In this document: positions 54,713 to 63,952 of the stretch, piece by piece
Position numbering within the stretch: the stretch's first letter is position 1
How the letters are laid out: the number at the start of each line of letters is the position of its first letter
Source of the DNA: an uncultured Caproiciproducens sp.
GTDB lineage: Bacteria; Bacillota; Clostridia; Oscillospirales; Acutalibacteraceae
Direction of reading: 5' to 3'
NCBI RefSeq assembly: GCF_963664915.1
Contig: NZ_OY761810.1
Coordinates: 186,001-250,000 of the forward strand
DNA: 64,000 nucleotides
Program-made: the position numbers and the translations under genes
The notes under the pieces: generated by a model
The model's database searches: none
Seen by the model: the letters and a program-made list of their open reading frames with translations, nothing else
What the model was told of the DNA's origin: nothing

Positions 54713-55627
54713 CTAATTCTTTCTAAATTTCGGGTCAAGCGCGTCGCGCAGGCCGTCACCAAGCAGATTAAACGCCAGCACCGTAAGGGTAATGGCAATG
54801 CCCGGGAAAATAAGCGTATAGGGTGCGGTGAAAATGAAGCCCCTCGCTCTGCCTAACATATCGCCCCACTCAGCCGCCGGCGGCTGCACGCCAAGACCCA
54901 AAAAGCCCAACGCAGCGGTGTCAAGCACAGCGGTGGAAATGCCCAGTGTAGCTCTTACCACAATGGAGGAAAGCACATTCGGCAGAATATGCTTGAAAAT
55001 GATGCGGCTGTTTTTATTGCCGATCACACGGGCCGCCTGTACATAATCGTTCTCTTTAACGGACAGGATACAGCCGCGCACGATGCGTGCGTATTCGGGG
55101 ATAGAAACCAATCCGATAGCGATAACCGCCTTATCGATACCTTTGCCCAGAGCCGCCATAAAGGCGATGGCTAAAAGGATGGAGGGAATTGCAAGCATCA
55201 TGTCCATCAGGCGCATGATGATGGTGTCCGTTTTTCCCCCACGGTAACCCGCAACGGAACCCAGCACCACGCCGACCGTCAGGGATATGGCAACCGCGCT
55301 TAGTCCGACTGTCAATGAAATGCGCGTTCCGGCAATAATTCTGCTGAAAATATCGCGGCCCAACTGGTCGGTACCGAACCAATGCGCAGAATTCGGCTGA
55401 ATAAAGCTCTTGGTCATATCTGAAAAATTAGGGTCATACGGCATAATAAAGGGACCCAGAACAGCGACAAGAACAAGGAACAGGATAACAAATAATCCTG
55501 TGACAGCTGCTTTGTCTTCCCAAAGCGCTTCCCACATTTCTTTCAACTGGGACTCCGGTTTTTCGAGAACGACGGCTGCCTGTGATGAGGATTCAGTCTG
55601 TGGCTGCTTCGCTTTTTCCATTTTCAT
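54713..55627 (-). CDS. dppC: Dipeptide ABC transporter permease (DppC/OppC)
   Basis: A 304-aa permease with six membrane segments. The N-terminal cytoplasmic tail is long and charged; the family motif FGTDQLGRDIFSRIIAGTRISL is intact, and DYVQAARVIGNKNSRIIFKHILPN is the EAA loop. The tail (about residues 1-40) differs from typical DppC. ATG 55627 has a second in-frame ATG two codons on; either may be used. It is 6 bp downstream of dppB. Confidence 0.93.
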   Translation of the reverse strand: MKMEKAKQPQTESSSQAAVVLEKPESQLKEMWEALWEDKAAVTGLFVILFLVLVAVLGPFIMPYDPNFSDMTKSFIQPNSAHWFGTDQLGRDIFSRIIAGTRISLTVGLSAVAISLTVGVVLGSVAGYRGGKTDTIIMRLMDMMLAIPSILLAIAFMAALGKGIDKAVIAIGLVSIPEYARIVRGCILSVKENDYVQAARVIGNKNSRIIFKHILPNVLSSIVVRATLGISTAVLDTAALGFLGLGVQPPAAEWGDMLGRARGFIFTAPYTLIFPGIAITLTVLAFNLLGDGLRDALDPKFRKN

Positions 55628-55633
55628 AACAAG

Positions 55634-56650
55634 CTAACCTTCTTTCTTGGAGAATTTGATACGGGGATCAATAAACGCATAGATGACATCCACCACAAGA
55701 TTGATCAGTACAAAGATGCATGCAATCAGCAGCACCACGCCCTGTACCACCGGAAAATCGGATTTCAGAATACATTCCACCGTATAATTGCCGATTCCCG
55801 GCCAAGAAAAGACCGTTTCCGTCAGAACAGCGCCGCCAAGAAGGGAACCGAGCTGAAGGCCGATTACCGTCGTAACGGGAATCATCGCGTTGCGCAGAGC
55901 ATGGTGCGTGACCACCTTGCGTTCGGGAACGCCCTTTGCCCTTGCAGTGCGGATGTAGTCTTGATTCATTGTATCCAGCATGCTGGAGCGTGTCATTCTG
56001 GTGATGATTGCCATGGAATACATTCCAAGGGCAAGCGCCGGCAATATCAAATGTTTCACCACATCGCCAAAGGCTTCCGTATCACCGATTGCAAGCGTAT
56101 CGAACAGGTAGAAACCCGACGCCGCGACAGGCTGCAAAAGGGGGTCGATTCTGCCGCCGGAAGGCAAAATGTGCCATACGCCGGCAAACAGGATAATCAG
56201 CAAAATGCCAAGCCAGAAAATCGGCATGGAAACGCCGACCAGCGCAATCACCATTCCGGCATGGTCAAAAATGGAATTCTTTTTTACAGCGGAAATAACA
56301 CCGATGATGATGCCGAAAAGCGATGCGAAAATAATGGCGGCAATCGCAAGCTCGATCGTAGCCGGAAAACGAGAGAAAATTTCAGTGGTTACAGGCGTCT
56401 TCGTATAATAGGAAGTTCCCATATCTCCTGTGACAGCGCCTTTTATGAAATTAAAAAACTGAATGTACAGCGGAGCGTCCAGTCCATTTGCCGCACGCCA
56501 TGCGTTAGCCGCCTCCACCGTTGCGTGCTGCCCCAAAACAATCGGGGCAGGGTCCGGTGAAAAAACCCGCATGATTAAGAACACGATGACAGAAACTCCC
56601 AGTAAAACGGGAATCAGCATCAAAATGCGCTTGATGATATACTTGAACAT
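55634..56650 (-). CDS. dppB: Dipeptide ABC transporter permease (DppB/OppB)
   Basis: A 338-aa permease. The N-terminal FKYIIKRILMLIPVLLGVSV helix, the GDMGTSYYTKTPVTTEI block and the EAA loop DYIRTARAKGVPERKVVTHHALRN all fit DppB. ATG 56650 follows GAAAGG; the longer frame starts in the leader. It is separated from dppA by a hairpin (56692-56724) that should lower read-through, as is usual for such operons. Confidence 0.93.
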   Translation of the reverse strand: MFKYIIKRILMLIPVLLGVSVIVFLIMRVFSPDPAPIVLGQHATVEAANAWRAANGLDAPLYIQFFNFIKGAVTGDMGTSYYTKTPVTTEIFSRFPATIELAIAAIIFASLFGIIIGVISAVKKNSIFDHAGMVIALVGVSMPIFWLGILLIILFAGVWHILPSGGRIDPLLQPVAASGFYLFDTLAIGDTEAFGDVVKHLILPALALGMYSMAIITRMTRSSMLDTMNQDYIRTARAKGVPERKVVTHHALRNAMIPVTTVIGLQLGSLLGGAVLTETVFSWPGIGNYTVECILKSDFPVVQGVVLLIACIFVLINLVVDVIYAFIDPRIKFSKKEG

Positions 56651-56691
56651 TTTAAACAACCTTTCGTTGTATTCATCATAACAAAACAATG

Positions 56692-56724
56692 ATGCCGGAA
56701 GTCGTAATGAACAACCTCCGGCAT
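56692..56724 (-). terminator. Intercistronic hairpin between dppA and dppB
   Basis: ATGCCGGA / TCCGGCAT with a 17-nt loop. No T run of note follows. It probably stabilises dppA mRNA or partly attenuates dppB-F, giving more binding protein than transporter. Confidence 0.55.
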
Positions 56725-56774
56725 TTTATAGAATCATTTCAAACAGATATCTCTGTGTTATCTACAAACACCAG

Positions 56775-58379
56775 TTAGCTTTTGGAAACACCGGAAAGGA
56801 ATACAACGCCGGTCATATGGAAATAGAAATCTTTCACATTGCTCCTGTAGCCGCAAAGTGTCTTACCATGGGAAATCGGAAGCCATACGGCATTTTCAGC
56901 AGCCATTTTTTCAGTATCTGTGTAGATCTTATTGCGTTCGTCGCCGGACTTAGTGACAAGACCTTTGGCAATCAGTGCTTTAAAATCGGCATTGTCATAA
57001 CGGGCGACATTCATTGTCGGGTCTTTGTCAGCCATCAGGTTCATAAAGTTGTCCGGGTCGCCGTTGTCGCCCGTCCAGCCGTAGAAGCAAATGTCATAAT
57101 CTCCCGCTTTAACCTTCGTCTTATAGGTGGTCCAGTCATAAGCATCGATGGTTGCTTCCACACCTGCGTTGCGCAGATAGCCCTGAATGGCTTCGGCAAG
57201 TGCCTGGCCGTTTGCTGTGTTGTACGGTCTTGGATTGGTGTAGGTAATAATATGTAAGGACTTCACGCCGGCTGCGGACAGTGCGGACTTTGCAGCCGCC
57301 TGATCAAAAGCAACCTGCTTGATGCTTGCGTCATAGCCCGGCATAAAGGAAGGCATGACGGAAGTAGCCGGATCAGCATAACCTTGATACAGGCTCTTTA
57401 CCAGCTCAGGAACATTAATCGCCTGAGAAATCGAGGTACGCACTTTCACGTCTGTAAAAGGTGCTTTGGTGGTATTGTAAGCCATATAGTTGATGTTCAT
57501 ACCGGGTGCTTCATAGATTTTATTGCCGGCGCCTTCAATTTGACTGACAACTGTCGCATCGATGCCGTCAATCATATCCGCTTCGCCGTTGTTCAGGGCA
57601 ACCACTCTTGCGGAGTTGTCTTTAATGAATTTAAAAATGACATTTTTAGTCAGGGCCTTCGTGCCCCAATACTCGTCGTTGCGCGTCAGAACAACGTTCT
57701 GGCTTTTGGTCCAGCTCACAAATTTATATGGGCCGGTGCCGACCGGATGCTCATTCACATTGTTGTTATTGTCCTTGAGCGCCTTGGGGCTGATCATTGG
57801 TGCGCCCAGGCACATGGCAAGATTGTTCAGGAACGGTGTGCAGGCAGCTTTCATGTTGATGGTAACCGTGTTTTCATCCACTACTTTAACATCTTTCACG
57901 GAACCAAACACAAAACCGGCATAACCCATGTCTTCTGTCACATTCGGAGGAAGCTGGCGGTCGATGTTGAATTTAACAGCGTCCGCGTTAAAGTCAGTAC
58001 CATCCTGGAACTTAACGCCTTTTTTCAGGTGGAATGTGTATGTAAGGCCGTCATCGCTGACATCCCAGCTCTCCGCAAGGGAAGGCAGAACTTTTGTGGA
58101 GTCTTTATCATACTTCAAAAGGCCTTCATAGATATTGACCATAATCTTCGCCGATTCACCGTCGTCAACCAAAGCCGGATCCAATCCTCTTGGGTCAGCG
58201 CCCTGTGCATAGATCAAGGTGTCCTGCGCTCTGCTTTTGGTGGTATCCGCAGCGGATGCCGCACCGCTCGCCGCCGGGGTCGCAGTGCTGTTTTTGCTGC
58301 CGCCGGAACAGGCCGTCAGGCCGGCACAGGCGATTACTGCCGCAAGGGCGGCTGCCAGCAATCTTTTGCTCTTTCTCAT
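56775..58379 (-). CDS. dppA: Dipeptide-binding lipoprotein (DppA/OppA family)
   Basis: A 534-aa extracytoplasmic solute-binding protein (SBP family 5). Lipobox LTAC with Cys24; after a Ser/Thr/Ala linker the mature domain begins [22 protein letters not shown], with the [20 protein letters not shown] block typical of the family. It captures short peptides and delivers them to DppB/C. A Gly/Ser-rich stretch sits directly after the anchor. It begins behind GAGGTA. Substrate range is not certain. Confidence 0.92.
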   Translation of the reverse strand: MRKSKRLLAAALAAVIACAGLTACSGGSKNSTATPAASGAASAADTTKSRAQDTLIYAQGADPRGLDPALVDDGESAKIMVNIYEGLLKYDKDSTKVLPSLAESWDVSDDGLTYTFHLKKGVKFQDGTDFNADAVKFNIDRQLPPNVTEDMGYAGFVFGSVKDVKVVDENTVTINMKAACTPFLNNLAMCLGAPMISPKALKDNNNNVNEHPVGTGPYKFVSWTKSQNVVLTRNDEYWGTKALTKNVIFKFIKDNSARVVALNNGEADMIDGIDATVVSQIEGAGNKIYEAPGMNINYMAYNTTKAPFTDVKVRTSISQAINVPELVKSLYQGYADPATSVMPSFMPGYDASIKQVAFDQAAAKSALSAAGVKSLHIITYTNPRPYNTANGQALAEAIQGYLRNAGVEATIDAYDWTTYKTKVKAGDYDICFYGWTGDNGDPDNFMNLMADKDPTMNVARYDNADFKALIAKGLVTKSGDERNKIYTDTEKMAAENAVWLPISHGKTLCGYRSNVKDFYFHMTGVVFLSGVSKS

Positions 58380-58469
58380 TGATAATACCTCTCTTCATAA
58401 ATTCTCTCATTCAGAATTCGCTTTTACACCAAAACACTTTAACTTGGAAAAGCATCGAGATAAAAAGAC

Positions 58470-58499
58470 AGGCGCCTAACACAATTTAGTCAAGCGCCT
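58470..58499 (-). terminator. Leader hairpin before dppA (or terminator of the upstream operon)
   Basis: AGGCGC / GCGCCT with a long loop, followed by GTCTTTTTAT on the minus strand. Because a promoter lies upstream of it, it may be an attenuator in the dppA leader. Confidence 0.5.
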
Positions 58500-58517
58500 T
58501 TGCTTTAAAACGTATTC

Positions 58518-58546
58518 ATTTTATCATTTTATTTGCAAGTTTGCAA
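58518..58546 (-). promoter_or_regulatory. dppA promoter
   Basis: TTGCAA (58546-58541), 17 bp, TAAAAT (58523-58518) on the minus strand. Confidence 0.6.
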
Positions 58547-58687
58547 TAGTAAAGTTGCAGAATAATGCTAATTGTTTCTGTAATATAGAGATTTATGTTG
58601 GTTATATGCACAAACAGGCGGTCAATAATTTGTTCTATTTGTTACTCGAGACAGTATCGACAAAATACAATTAGTTGCCAATCACGG

Positions 58688-59314
58688 TTAATAAACCGAA
58701 AGGTTAAGACTGGCAGCGGCTTTCGTTACGGGGTCTATCGCGTAGATCACCGCGGTGCCGCCGCCGACGGCTGTAATCTTGCCTGTAGAGGTATCAACAG
58801 TCGCCACTGAGGCAGAAGAGGATATCCATAAAAGCGAAGCGGCTTCAATTTTCGTCCCGTTCAATGTAATGTCGGAAGGGGTGTAATCTCCGAATTTTAC
58901 GATTTTTACGTTGTTCTGCGTAAATACAAGTCCGGACGATGACACCGCAGGAGAAACTGCTGTTCCGGTTACGGTAACAGGAATAGTCGCACTGGTCCAA
59001 CCATCTCCCGCAAGCAACTTATAGTAGTAGTGCACCTTCGTTGTACCGGCGGCGACGGCGGTTATTACAACATGGCTGTCCGAATCCGTCGTGGCCTTGA
59101 CAATGCTGTCGTCATCCACTCTCAAGTAAATAACCCCGAAATAATCATCGCTTACATAGCTGGTATTTTCCGCCAGTGAAACGGCGCTCAGTGTAACCGA
59201 CGAGGTACTGTTTTCTTCAATCTGTGCCGAATCTGCAAAAGCCGCGGCGGAAAAGCTCGCTAAAATCAGTGCAATAACCGGAATTAATACTGCTGTTTTC
59301 ATTTTTTTTATCAT
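58688..59314 (-). CDS. Secreted Ig-like (BIG_2-like) protein
   Basis: A 208-aa exported protein with a signal peptide (cleavage near AFA-DS at about residue 28). Two Ig-like beta-sandwich repeats follow; the second ends in IDPVTKAAASLNLSVY and contains VATVDTSTGKITAVGGGTAVIYA, the BIG_2 signature. It could bind sugar or another surface protein. It is the last gene of the MacAB-like operon, 24 bp after the ATPase, which is unusual company. Confidence 0.78.
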   Translation of the reverse strand: MIKKMKTAVLIPVIALILASFSAAAFADSAQIEENSTSSVTLSAVSLAENTSYVSDDYFGVIYLRVDDDSIVKATTDSDSHVVITAVAAGTTKVHYYYKLLAGDGWTSATIPVTVTGTAVSPAVSSSGLVFTQNNVKIVKFGDYTPSDITLNGTKIEAASLLWISSSASVATVDTSTGKITAVGGGTAVIYAIDPVTKAAASLNLSVY

Positions 59315-59338
59315 GACAGTTACTCCTCCAATCTTCTT

Positions 59339-60025
59339 TTACTGAGTTATCTCGTGTTCAAAAAGCTCGCCGTCGACGATATTAATGACCCGTTTCGCAT
59401 GGGATGCCACGTGCAGGTCATGGGTAATCATCACAATGGTATTTCCCAAATCATTCAACTGGCTGAACAGTTTCAGAACTTCTTTGCCGGTTGCGGAGTC
59501 AAGAGCTCCGGTCGGTTCGTCTGCAAGCAGCAGCTTCGGATTTCCGACAAGCGCGCGGGCAATCGCCACTCTTTGCTGCTGACCGCCGGAAAGCTCGTTG
59601 GGTTTATGGTGAATTCTATCGGACATTTCAAGCATTTCTAGCTTTTCCATTGAAAGGGCTTCCGCTTTCTTACGCGTCTCTCCTCGAATTAAGAGAGGGA
59701 GCATGGTGTTTTGCAGCACATTATACTTTTGTATCAGATGATATTTCTGAAAGATAAATCCAATCTGCTGATTTCGCAGATGCGTTAGCTTTGCGTCGTT
59801 CATTTGATGTACCGGCTGACCTGTCAGAAAATATTCCCCGTCCTGAAAACTGTCCATACAGCCGATAATATTCATCAGCGTACTTTTTCCGGAGCCGGAA
59901 GGTCCCAGAACGGCAAGGTACTCGCCCGACTCCACATCCAGTGAAATCTTCTTCAGTACATCAAGGGTGCCGCCGCCGACTTGATACCATTTATGGATTT
60001 TATTCATTGTTATAATGTTTTCCAT
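59339..60025 (-). CDS. ABC exporter ATPase (MacB/LolD type)
   Basis: A 228-aa ATPase. Walker A GPSGSGKST, Q-loop, signature LSGGQQQRVAIARALVG, Walker B LLLADEPTGALD and H-loop ITHDLH are all intact and typical of the LolD/MacB group. ATG 60025 follows GAAAGGCG; the longer frame would begin inside the upstream lipoprotein gene. It pairs with the FtsX-like permease two genes upstream, forming a split MacB with separate ATPase and permease, as in Gram-positives. Confidence 0.92.
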   Translation of the reverse strand: MENIITMNKIHKWYQVGGGTLDVLKKISLDVESGEYLAVLGPSGSGKSTLMNIIGCMDSFQDGEYFLTGQPVHQMNDAKLTHLRNQQIGFIFQKYHLIQKYNVLQNTMLPLLIRGETRKKAEALSMEKLEMLEMSDRIHHKPNELSGGQQQRVAIARALVGNPKLLLADEPTGALDSATGKEVLKLFSQLNDLGNTIVMITHDLHVASHAKRVINIVDGELFEHEITQ

Positions 60026-60041
60026 ATTAAGCGCCTTTCGC

Positions 60042-60707
60042 CTATTTTGAAACAACAGCCACTTTGACCACCGTCAGTGTCCCGTTAATTTCTTTCTGTG
60101 TAATTCGCAAAATCATTCCCTGTGTAATGCTGGAAAATCCGGTTGCCCGTTTAATGGTCGAACCCGCCGTAGCCGTTCCGGCTGTTGTTTTTGTTGCGGA
60201 AGCGGATTTGGTTGAGGTTGATTTTCCGGTTGACGTACCCGTCGCCGACCGCCCCGTAGCGGTACCTCCCGCAGCTGTTCCGCCGCCTGGTGCTGCACCG
60301 CCCGCTGCCTCGGCTCCCGCTTCTGCGCCCGCCGTACCTGCTCCTGCCGTTGTGCCTGTGCCCATTAAAGAAAGTCCAACGGGAATCAAAAGCGTTTTTG
60401 TGTCGCCGGAGGATACAAATTCATTTGAGGAGGAACTGATATCACTTGACATTGTTCCGACATCAAGCTCCACTTCATTTCCGATAATGGAAGTTACTTT
60501 TCCAATAATCTGTGTCTGTGATTTCGATTCCGAGGCGTCCTGCACGCCGCTGTCTTTCACATCGCGTGTGCCCCGTCCGGATTCTCCTCCCTGACCGGAC
60601 TCCGCTTTTCCCGCAACCCCCGAGGAACTCTTGTTTGATGAACATCCGATGAACGCAGTAGCCGTAATCAATAATACTATCACAAAACATAGTGTTTTTT
60701 TAATCAT
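60042..60707 (-). CDS. Low-complexity lipoprotein of the MacAB-like operon
   Basis: A 221-aa lipoprotein (Cys22, FIGC). After a Gly/Ser-rich stretch come a small beta-rich domain (IIGKVTSIIGNEVELDVGTM) and a 90-residue run of Gly, Ala and Thr, then a short C-terminal domain (ITQGMILRITQKEINGTLTVVKVAVV). The two flanking pieces look like one OB-type or beta-barrel domain split by the low-complexity insert. It lies between the permease and ATPase genes, 14 bp from the former. Function unknown; perhaps an extracytoplasmic accessory of the exporter. Confidence 0.65.
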   Translation of the reverse strand: MIKKTLCFVIVLLITATAFIGCSSNKSSSGVAGKAESGQGGESGRGTRDVKDSGVQDASESKSQTQIIGKVTSIIGNEVELDVGTMSSDISSSSNEFVSSGDTKTLLIPVGLSLMGTGTTAGAGTAGAEAGAEAAGGAAPGGGTAAGGTATGRSATGTSTGKSTSTKSASATKTTAGTATAGSTIKRATGFSSITQGMILRITQKEINGTLTVVKVAVVSK

Positions 60708-60721
60708 CTTTCACCCTCCTT

Positions 60722-62062
60722 TTATTCCTGCTGCAAGGCTTCAATCGGTGTCAATTGAGCTGCCTTATATGCAGGATAAAATCCAAATGCCGTTCCGGTC
60801 ACTACTGCGAAAACAATCGCAAGAACGCCGCCGACGGCAAGCGGTTCCACCGTCATTCCGGTCATACGCACCGCCGGTACAAGAGCAAATCCGGCAATCA
60901 CGCCGATAATCCCGCCAAAAACACTCATAAAGTTGGCTTCCGCAAGAAATTCAAGCAGAATCTCCCTTTTGCTGCATCCGAGGGCCTTTAAAATCCCTAT
61001 TTCCTGTGTACGCTCTTTGACCGATACAAAAAGCACATTCATAATGCCAATGCCCCCAACGATAAATACGATGACTGCGACGGCGATCAGAAGCATTGAA
61101 AGCGTGTTTGCCGAGGTAGTCGCCACTTCCATTTCGCTGCCTGCGTCCGCCAAGGTAAATTGACCGCTTGGATAATTTTCTGTTAAAACCGCTTTAATAT
61201 TAGCCATTACCGTTGAAACTTCTTTAACATCCGAAGCGATTGCCGTTATGGAAGGAGTCGCAGTACTTCCAAGCACAAATTTCTCTGCTGTCGAATAAGG
61301 CAAGTAAATTGAATCATCAGGGCTGACGCCGGATGAAACCGTACCCATTTCGGAAAGCACACCCACAACCGTGTAGGTTTTCCCTTCAATTGTCAGCACA
61401 TCGCCATACGCGGCGTAAGCACTTCCGAAAAGCGTTTTTGCAAGGCTGTTGCCAATAACTGCCACCTTGTTTTTACTGTCCTGATCGTCCTGCGTAATAA
61501 AGTCACCCTGCAGCAGCTCCAGATTACTGATACTCTGATACTCGGGCAGACAGCCGACAATTGTCTCATCCGTCTCCTCATCCAGATTATCCGTGAGTAC
61601 CGCGCCTGTTCCGTTGATGATGATTGACGCGGACGTGAGGTCCGGCACGTAGGAAATAATATCATCCACATCCGTGGTGGTAAGGGTCACACCCTTTTGT
61701 GCGGTAGTTCCTCCGCCCATCTGACCGCCACCACCGCCTATACCGCCACCCACGCGGCCACCCGTGCGGCCGCTCGTGCCGCCACCCATACCGCCGCTCG
61801 TGCCGCCGCCCATGGCGCCGGGCGGCATCATGCCGGCAAATGCGTCGGCCATATCGGCCTGAGTGCTGACGGTAACGTTGATTGCACCGACATTCAGGGT
61901 TTTAAACTGTTCCTGAACATCCACCTCGCCACCGTGGCCGATTGCTATAACCAGCACAATGGTCGCAGCACCCACGATGATGCCAAGAGAAGTAAGCATT
62001 ACCTTTGTTTTACTTTCCAATATATTGATCCATACCAAATGGAGTATTTCACTGAATCTCAT
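60722..62062 (-). CDS. MacB-like ABC exporter permease (FtsX family)
   Basis: A 446-aa permease. TM1 (about residues 18-40), an extracellular MacB core domain (about 45-300), then three membrane segments ending with ALGCSKREILLEFLAEA and the C-terminal PxxxA block YPAYKAAQLTPIEALQQE. Near residues 75-115 the core domain carries a Gly/Met/Arg-rich run, unusual for the family. It works with the ATPase (59339-60025) and the adaptor. Its start overlaps the adaptor stop by 4 bp. Confidence 0.9.
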   Translation of the reverse strand: MRFSEILHLVWINILESKTKVMLTSLGIIVGAATIVLVIAIGHGGEVDVQEQFKTLNVGAINVTVSTQADMADAFAGMMPPGAMGGGTSGGMGGGTSGRTGGRVGGGIGGGGGQMGGGTTAQKGVTLTTTDVDDIISYVPDLTSASIIINGTGAVLTDNLDEETDETIVGCLPEYQSISNLELLQGDFITQDDQDSKNKVAVIGNSLAKTLFGSAYAAYGDVLTIEGKTYTVVGVLSEMGTVSSGVSPDDSIYLPYSTAEKFVLGSTATPSITAIASDVKEVSTVMANIKAVLTENYPSGQFTLADAGSEMEVATTSANTLSMLLIAVAVIVFIVGGIGIMNVLFVSVKERTQEIGILKALGCSKREILLEFLAEANFMSVFGGIIGVIAGFALVPAVRMTGMTVEPLAVGGVLAIVFAVVTGTAFGFYPAYKAAQLTPIEALQQE

Positions 62063-63888
62063 TTTGTCACCGCACTTTCAACCAATACGGTGTCCCCCTC
62101 CTTCAGGCCGCTTGTAATTTCAACGTACTGCCCATTGGAGAACCCTGTCGTTACCGTTGTCTTTTTTGTTGTTCCGTCAGAACTTTTCACAAGGACGCTG
62201 GAAATTCCGTCCTCAAAGGTAACGGCCTGATCGGAAACATATAATACATCCTTTTTCTGTTTTTTAATAAATTCGACTTCTCCGCTCATGCCCACAAATA
62301 CTTTTTTTGTATTGGGATCGGTCATTTTTGCTACGACCGCATATGTAACGGAAGCAGACCCGCTGCGCGAAGGGGAAGCGGCAATACTTTCAATCGTCGC
62401 GGCAAACGTCTGACCTTCATAGGAAGTGAGGCTGATTTCGGCATTCTGGCCAATTGACAGATCGGTAACATCATCTTCCGAGAGTGAAACGGACATACTT
62501 ACCGCTGAAGTTTTGGCAATCGTTACAATTGTCTCACCGGCTTTTACATCGCTCCCATCGGAATAGCCAACCGAAACAACGATTCCGTCACAGGGAGCGG
62601 TCAGAGCACCCTCGCCGTTAATTGCGCTGTTCACATCGGCCAGTTCTCTATTCAGGCTGTCGTAAGTCGCCTGCTGTGTGGTGACCGCCTGTGCGAGCTG
62701 GTTCGCCGTCAACTCATAGGTCGACCCGGCGCTTGAACCGTCAATCAGGCTGCTCTGCAATGCTTCTTCTGCGTCATCAGCACTTCCTGTTGAGGACTTC
62801 TGCGCTTTTTCCAAGGTAAACTGAGCTGTTTTCACTTCGTCCCGGAGTGACGTTACTTTGGAGTCGATCTCGTCGGAGGAGGAAGCTGCTGTATCGCTGT
62901 CATCACCGCTGTTACTTGTTGAACTTGATCCGTACTTGTTTTTAAATGTTTCATTGTAGTCGTCATACGCTGAGGAGTAATTGTTATACTCGGCGGTGTA
63001 TAGGGATACTTTGGATTCCAAGTCCTTCTGCCCCGTGACAACACTGGAAATGGTATCCGAATATTTGTCATATGCGTCCTTGGCATCATCATATTCGCTC
63101 TTTTCGCCTTCATCGTCGTCCAAAGCTTTTGCGGTGACCCACGCGGCATATTTGGAATTCATGTCCGATTTCAAACTGCTCAGGGCGCTCAGTTGTTTCG
63201 AGTATTCGTCATTATAGCTGGTAAGTTGGTCGCTATAGTTGGTTTTCGTCGTTTCTGTATCATCCCGCCATTTCTTCAGCTGTTTGAGTTTTGCATAATC
63301 AGTTGGATAACTTTTTTGCAGTGCCAGATATTTTGCAAGGTCATCCTGCTTTTCTTTTAAATCCGCCTTCGCTGAGGTGATGTTATTCTGTATTTCCGCT
63401 TTTGCCAAGTATTCCTCGGTATACGCATTGGCGGCAGTCGCTCTGCTCGTCTGATAAGTGAGCTTTGCGGTTTTTAGTTTGTTTTCCTGATCGGCAACAG
63501 CCTGCTCAAGAGAAAGCTTTGCCTGTGCCAGCTTTGTTCTTGAATCCAGTGTTCCGTCCGTGATGCTGTCCTGGTCAAGCTTCACCAGTGACTCGCCCGT
63601 CTTAACGGAATATCCCACTTTCACAAGGACGCTGTCAATTGTTACATCGACCGGAAATGTTACCGTCGTTTCATCCAGAGCAACCGTTCCGCTTTCGCTG
63701 GTTCCCACGGTCACGTTTCCCTTTGCTACGGTATACTCGCGATAGTTGGCGGTGCTCTGCGATGCCTTCATCTGGTTGATGTAAAGCAGAACAGTCGTTA
63801 AAATTGCCACGCCCAGAACTGTGCTTGAGGCGATAACAATACACATTTTCTTGTGGGTCTTAATCATGTTTAGTACTTTATCTTTCAT
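62059..63888 (-). CDS. MacA-like membrane-fusion/adaptor protein
   Basis: A 609-aa adaptor (usual length 350-450). One TM (about residues 12-32), a lipoyl half (GYSVKTGESLVKLDQ), a very long coiled-coil hairpin (about 120-430) rich in Lys, Asp and Tyr, then the second lipoyl half (CDGIVVSVGYSDGSDVKAGETIV) and a beta-barrel (VKAKMTDPNTKKVFVGMSGEV-like). The hairpin is much longer than in MacA, as in other Gram-positive adaptors reaching across a thick wall. GGAGG precedes ATG 63888. First gene of the operon. Confidence 0.88.
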   Translation of the reverse strand: MKDKVLNMIKTHKKMCIVIASSTVLGVAILTTVLLYINQMKASQSTANYREYTVAKGNVTVGTSESGTVALDETTVTFPVDVTIDSVLVKVGYSVKTGESLVKLDQDSITDGTLDSRTKLAQAKLSLEQAVADQENKLKTAKLTYQTSRATAANAYTEEYLAKAEIQNNITSAKADLKEKQDDLAKYLALQKSYPTDYAKLKQLKKWRDDTETTKTNYSDQLTSYNDEYSKQLSALSSLKSDMNSKYAAWVTAKALDDDEGEKSEYDDAKDAYDKYSDTISSVVTGQKDLESKVSLYTAEYNNYSSAYDDYNETFKNKYGSSSTSNSGDDSDTAASSSDEIDSKVTSLRDEVKTAQFTLEKAQKSSTGSADDAEEALQSSLIDGSSAGSTYELTANQLAQAVTTQQATYDSLNRELADVNSAINGEGALTAPCDGIVVSVGYSDGSDVKAGETIVTIAKTSAVSMSVSLSEDDVTDLSIGQNAEISLTSYEGQTFAATIESIAASPSRSGSASVTYAVVAKMTDPNTKKVFVGMSGEVEFIKKQKKDVLYVSDQAVTFEDGISSVLVKSSDGTTKKTTVTTGFSNGQYVEITSGLKEGDTVLVESAVTK

Positions 63889-63920
63889 AGCTGACCTCCG
63901 ATTTCGCCTTTCTATTTCCA

Positions 63921-63952
63921 ATTATAGGAATTTATTCTTAACTAAACCTTAA
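63921..63952 (-). promoter_or_regulatory. Probable activator-dependent promoter of the MacAB-like operon
   Basis: TATAAT (63926-63921) has no clear -35, but TTAAG occurs twice with an 11-bp period (63952-63948 and 63941-63937) in the region where an OmpR-type activator would bind. The upstream regulator is not in the window. Confidence 0.45.

Larger units (their letters stand above)
58380..58687. other. 308-bp intergenic region: dppA promoter and leader, Ig-protein downstream
   Basis: It contains the dppA promoter (58518-58546), a leader hairpin (58470-58499) and the 3' end of the gene upstream. No ORF or repeat was recognised. Confidence 0.55.

Noticed and set aside
57384-58382. 332-codon frame antisense to dppA
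   Set aside because: Shadow of a well-supported solute-binding protein; no ribosome binding site.
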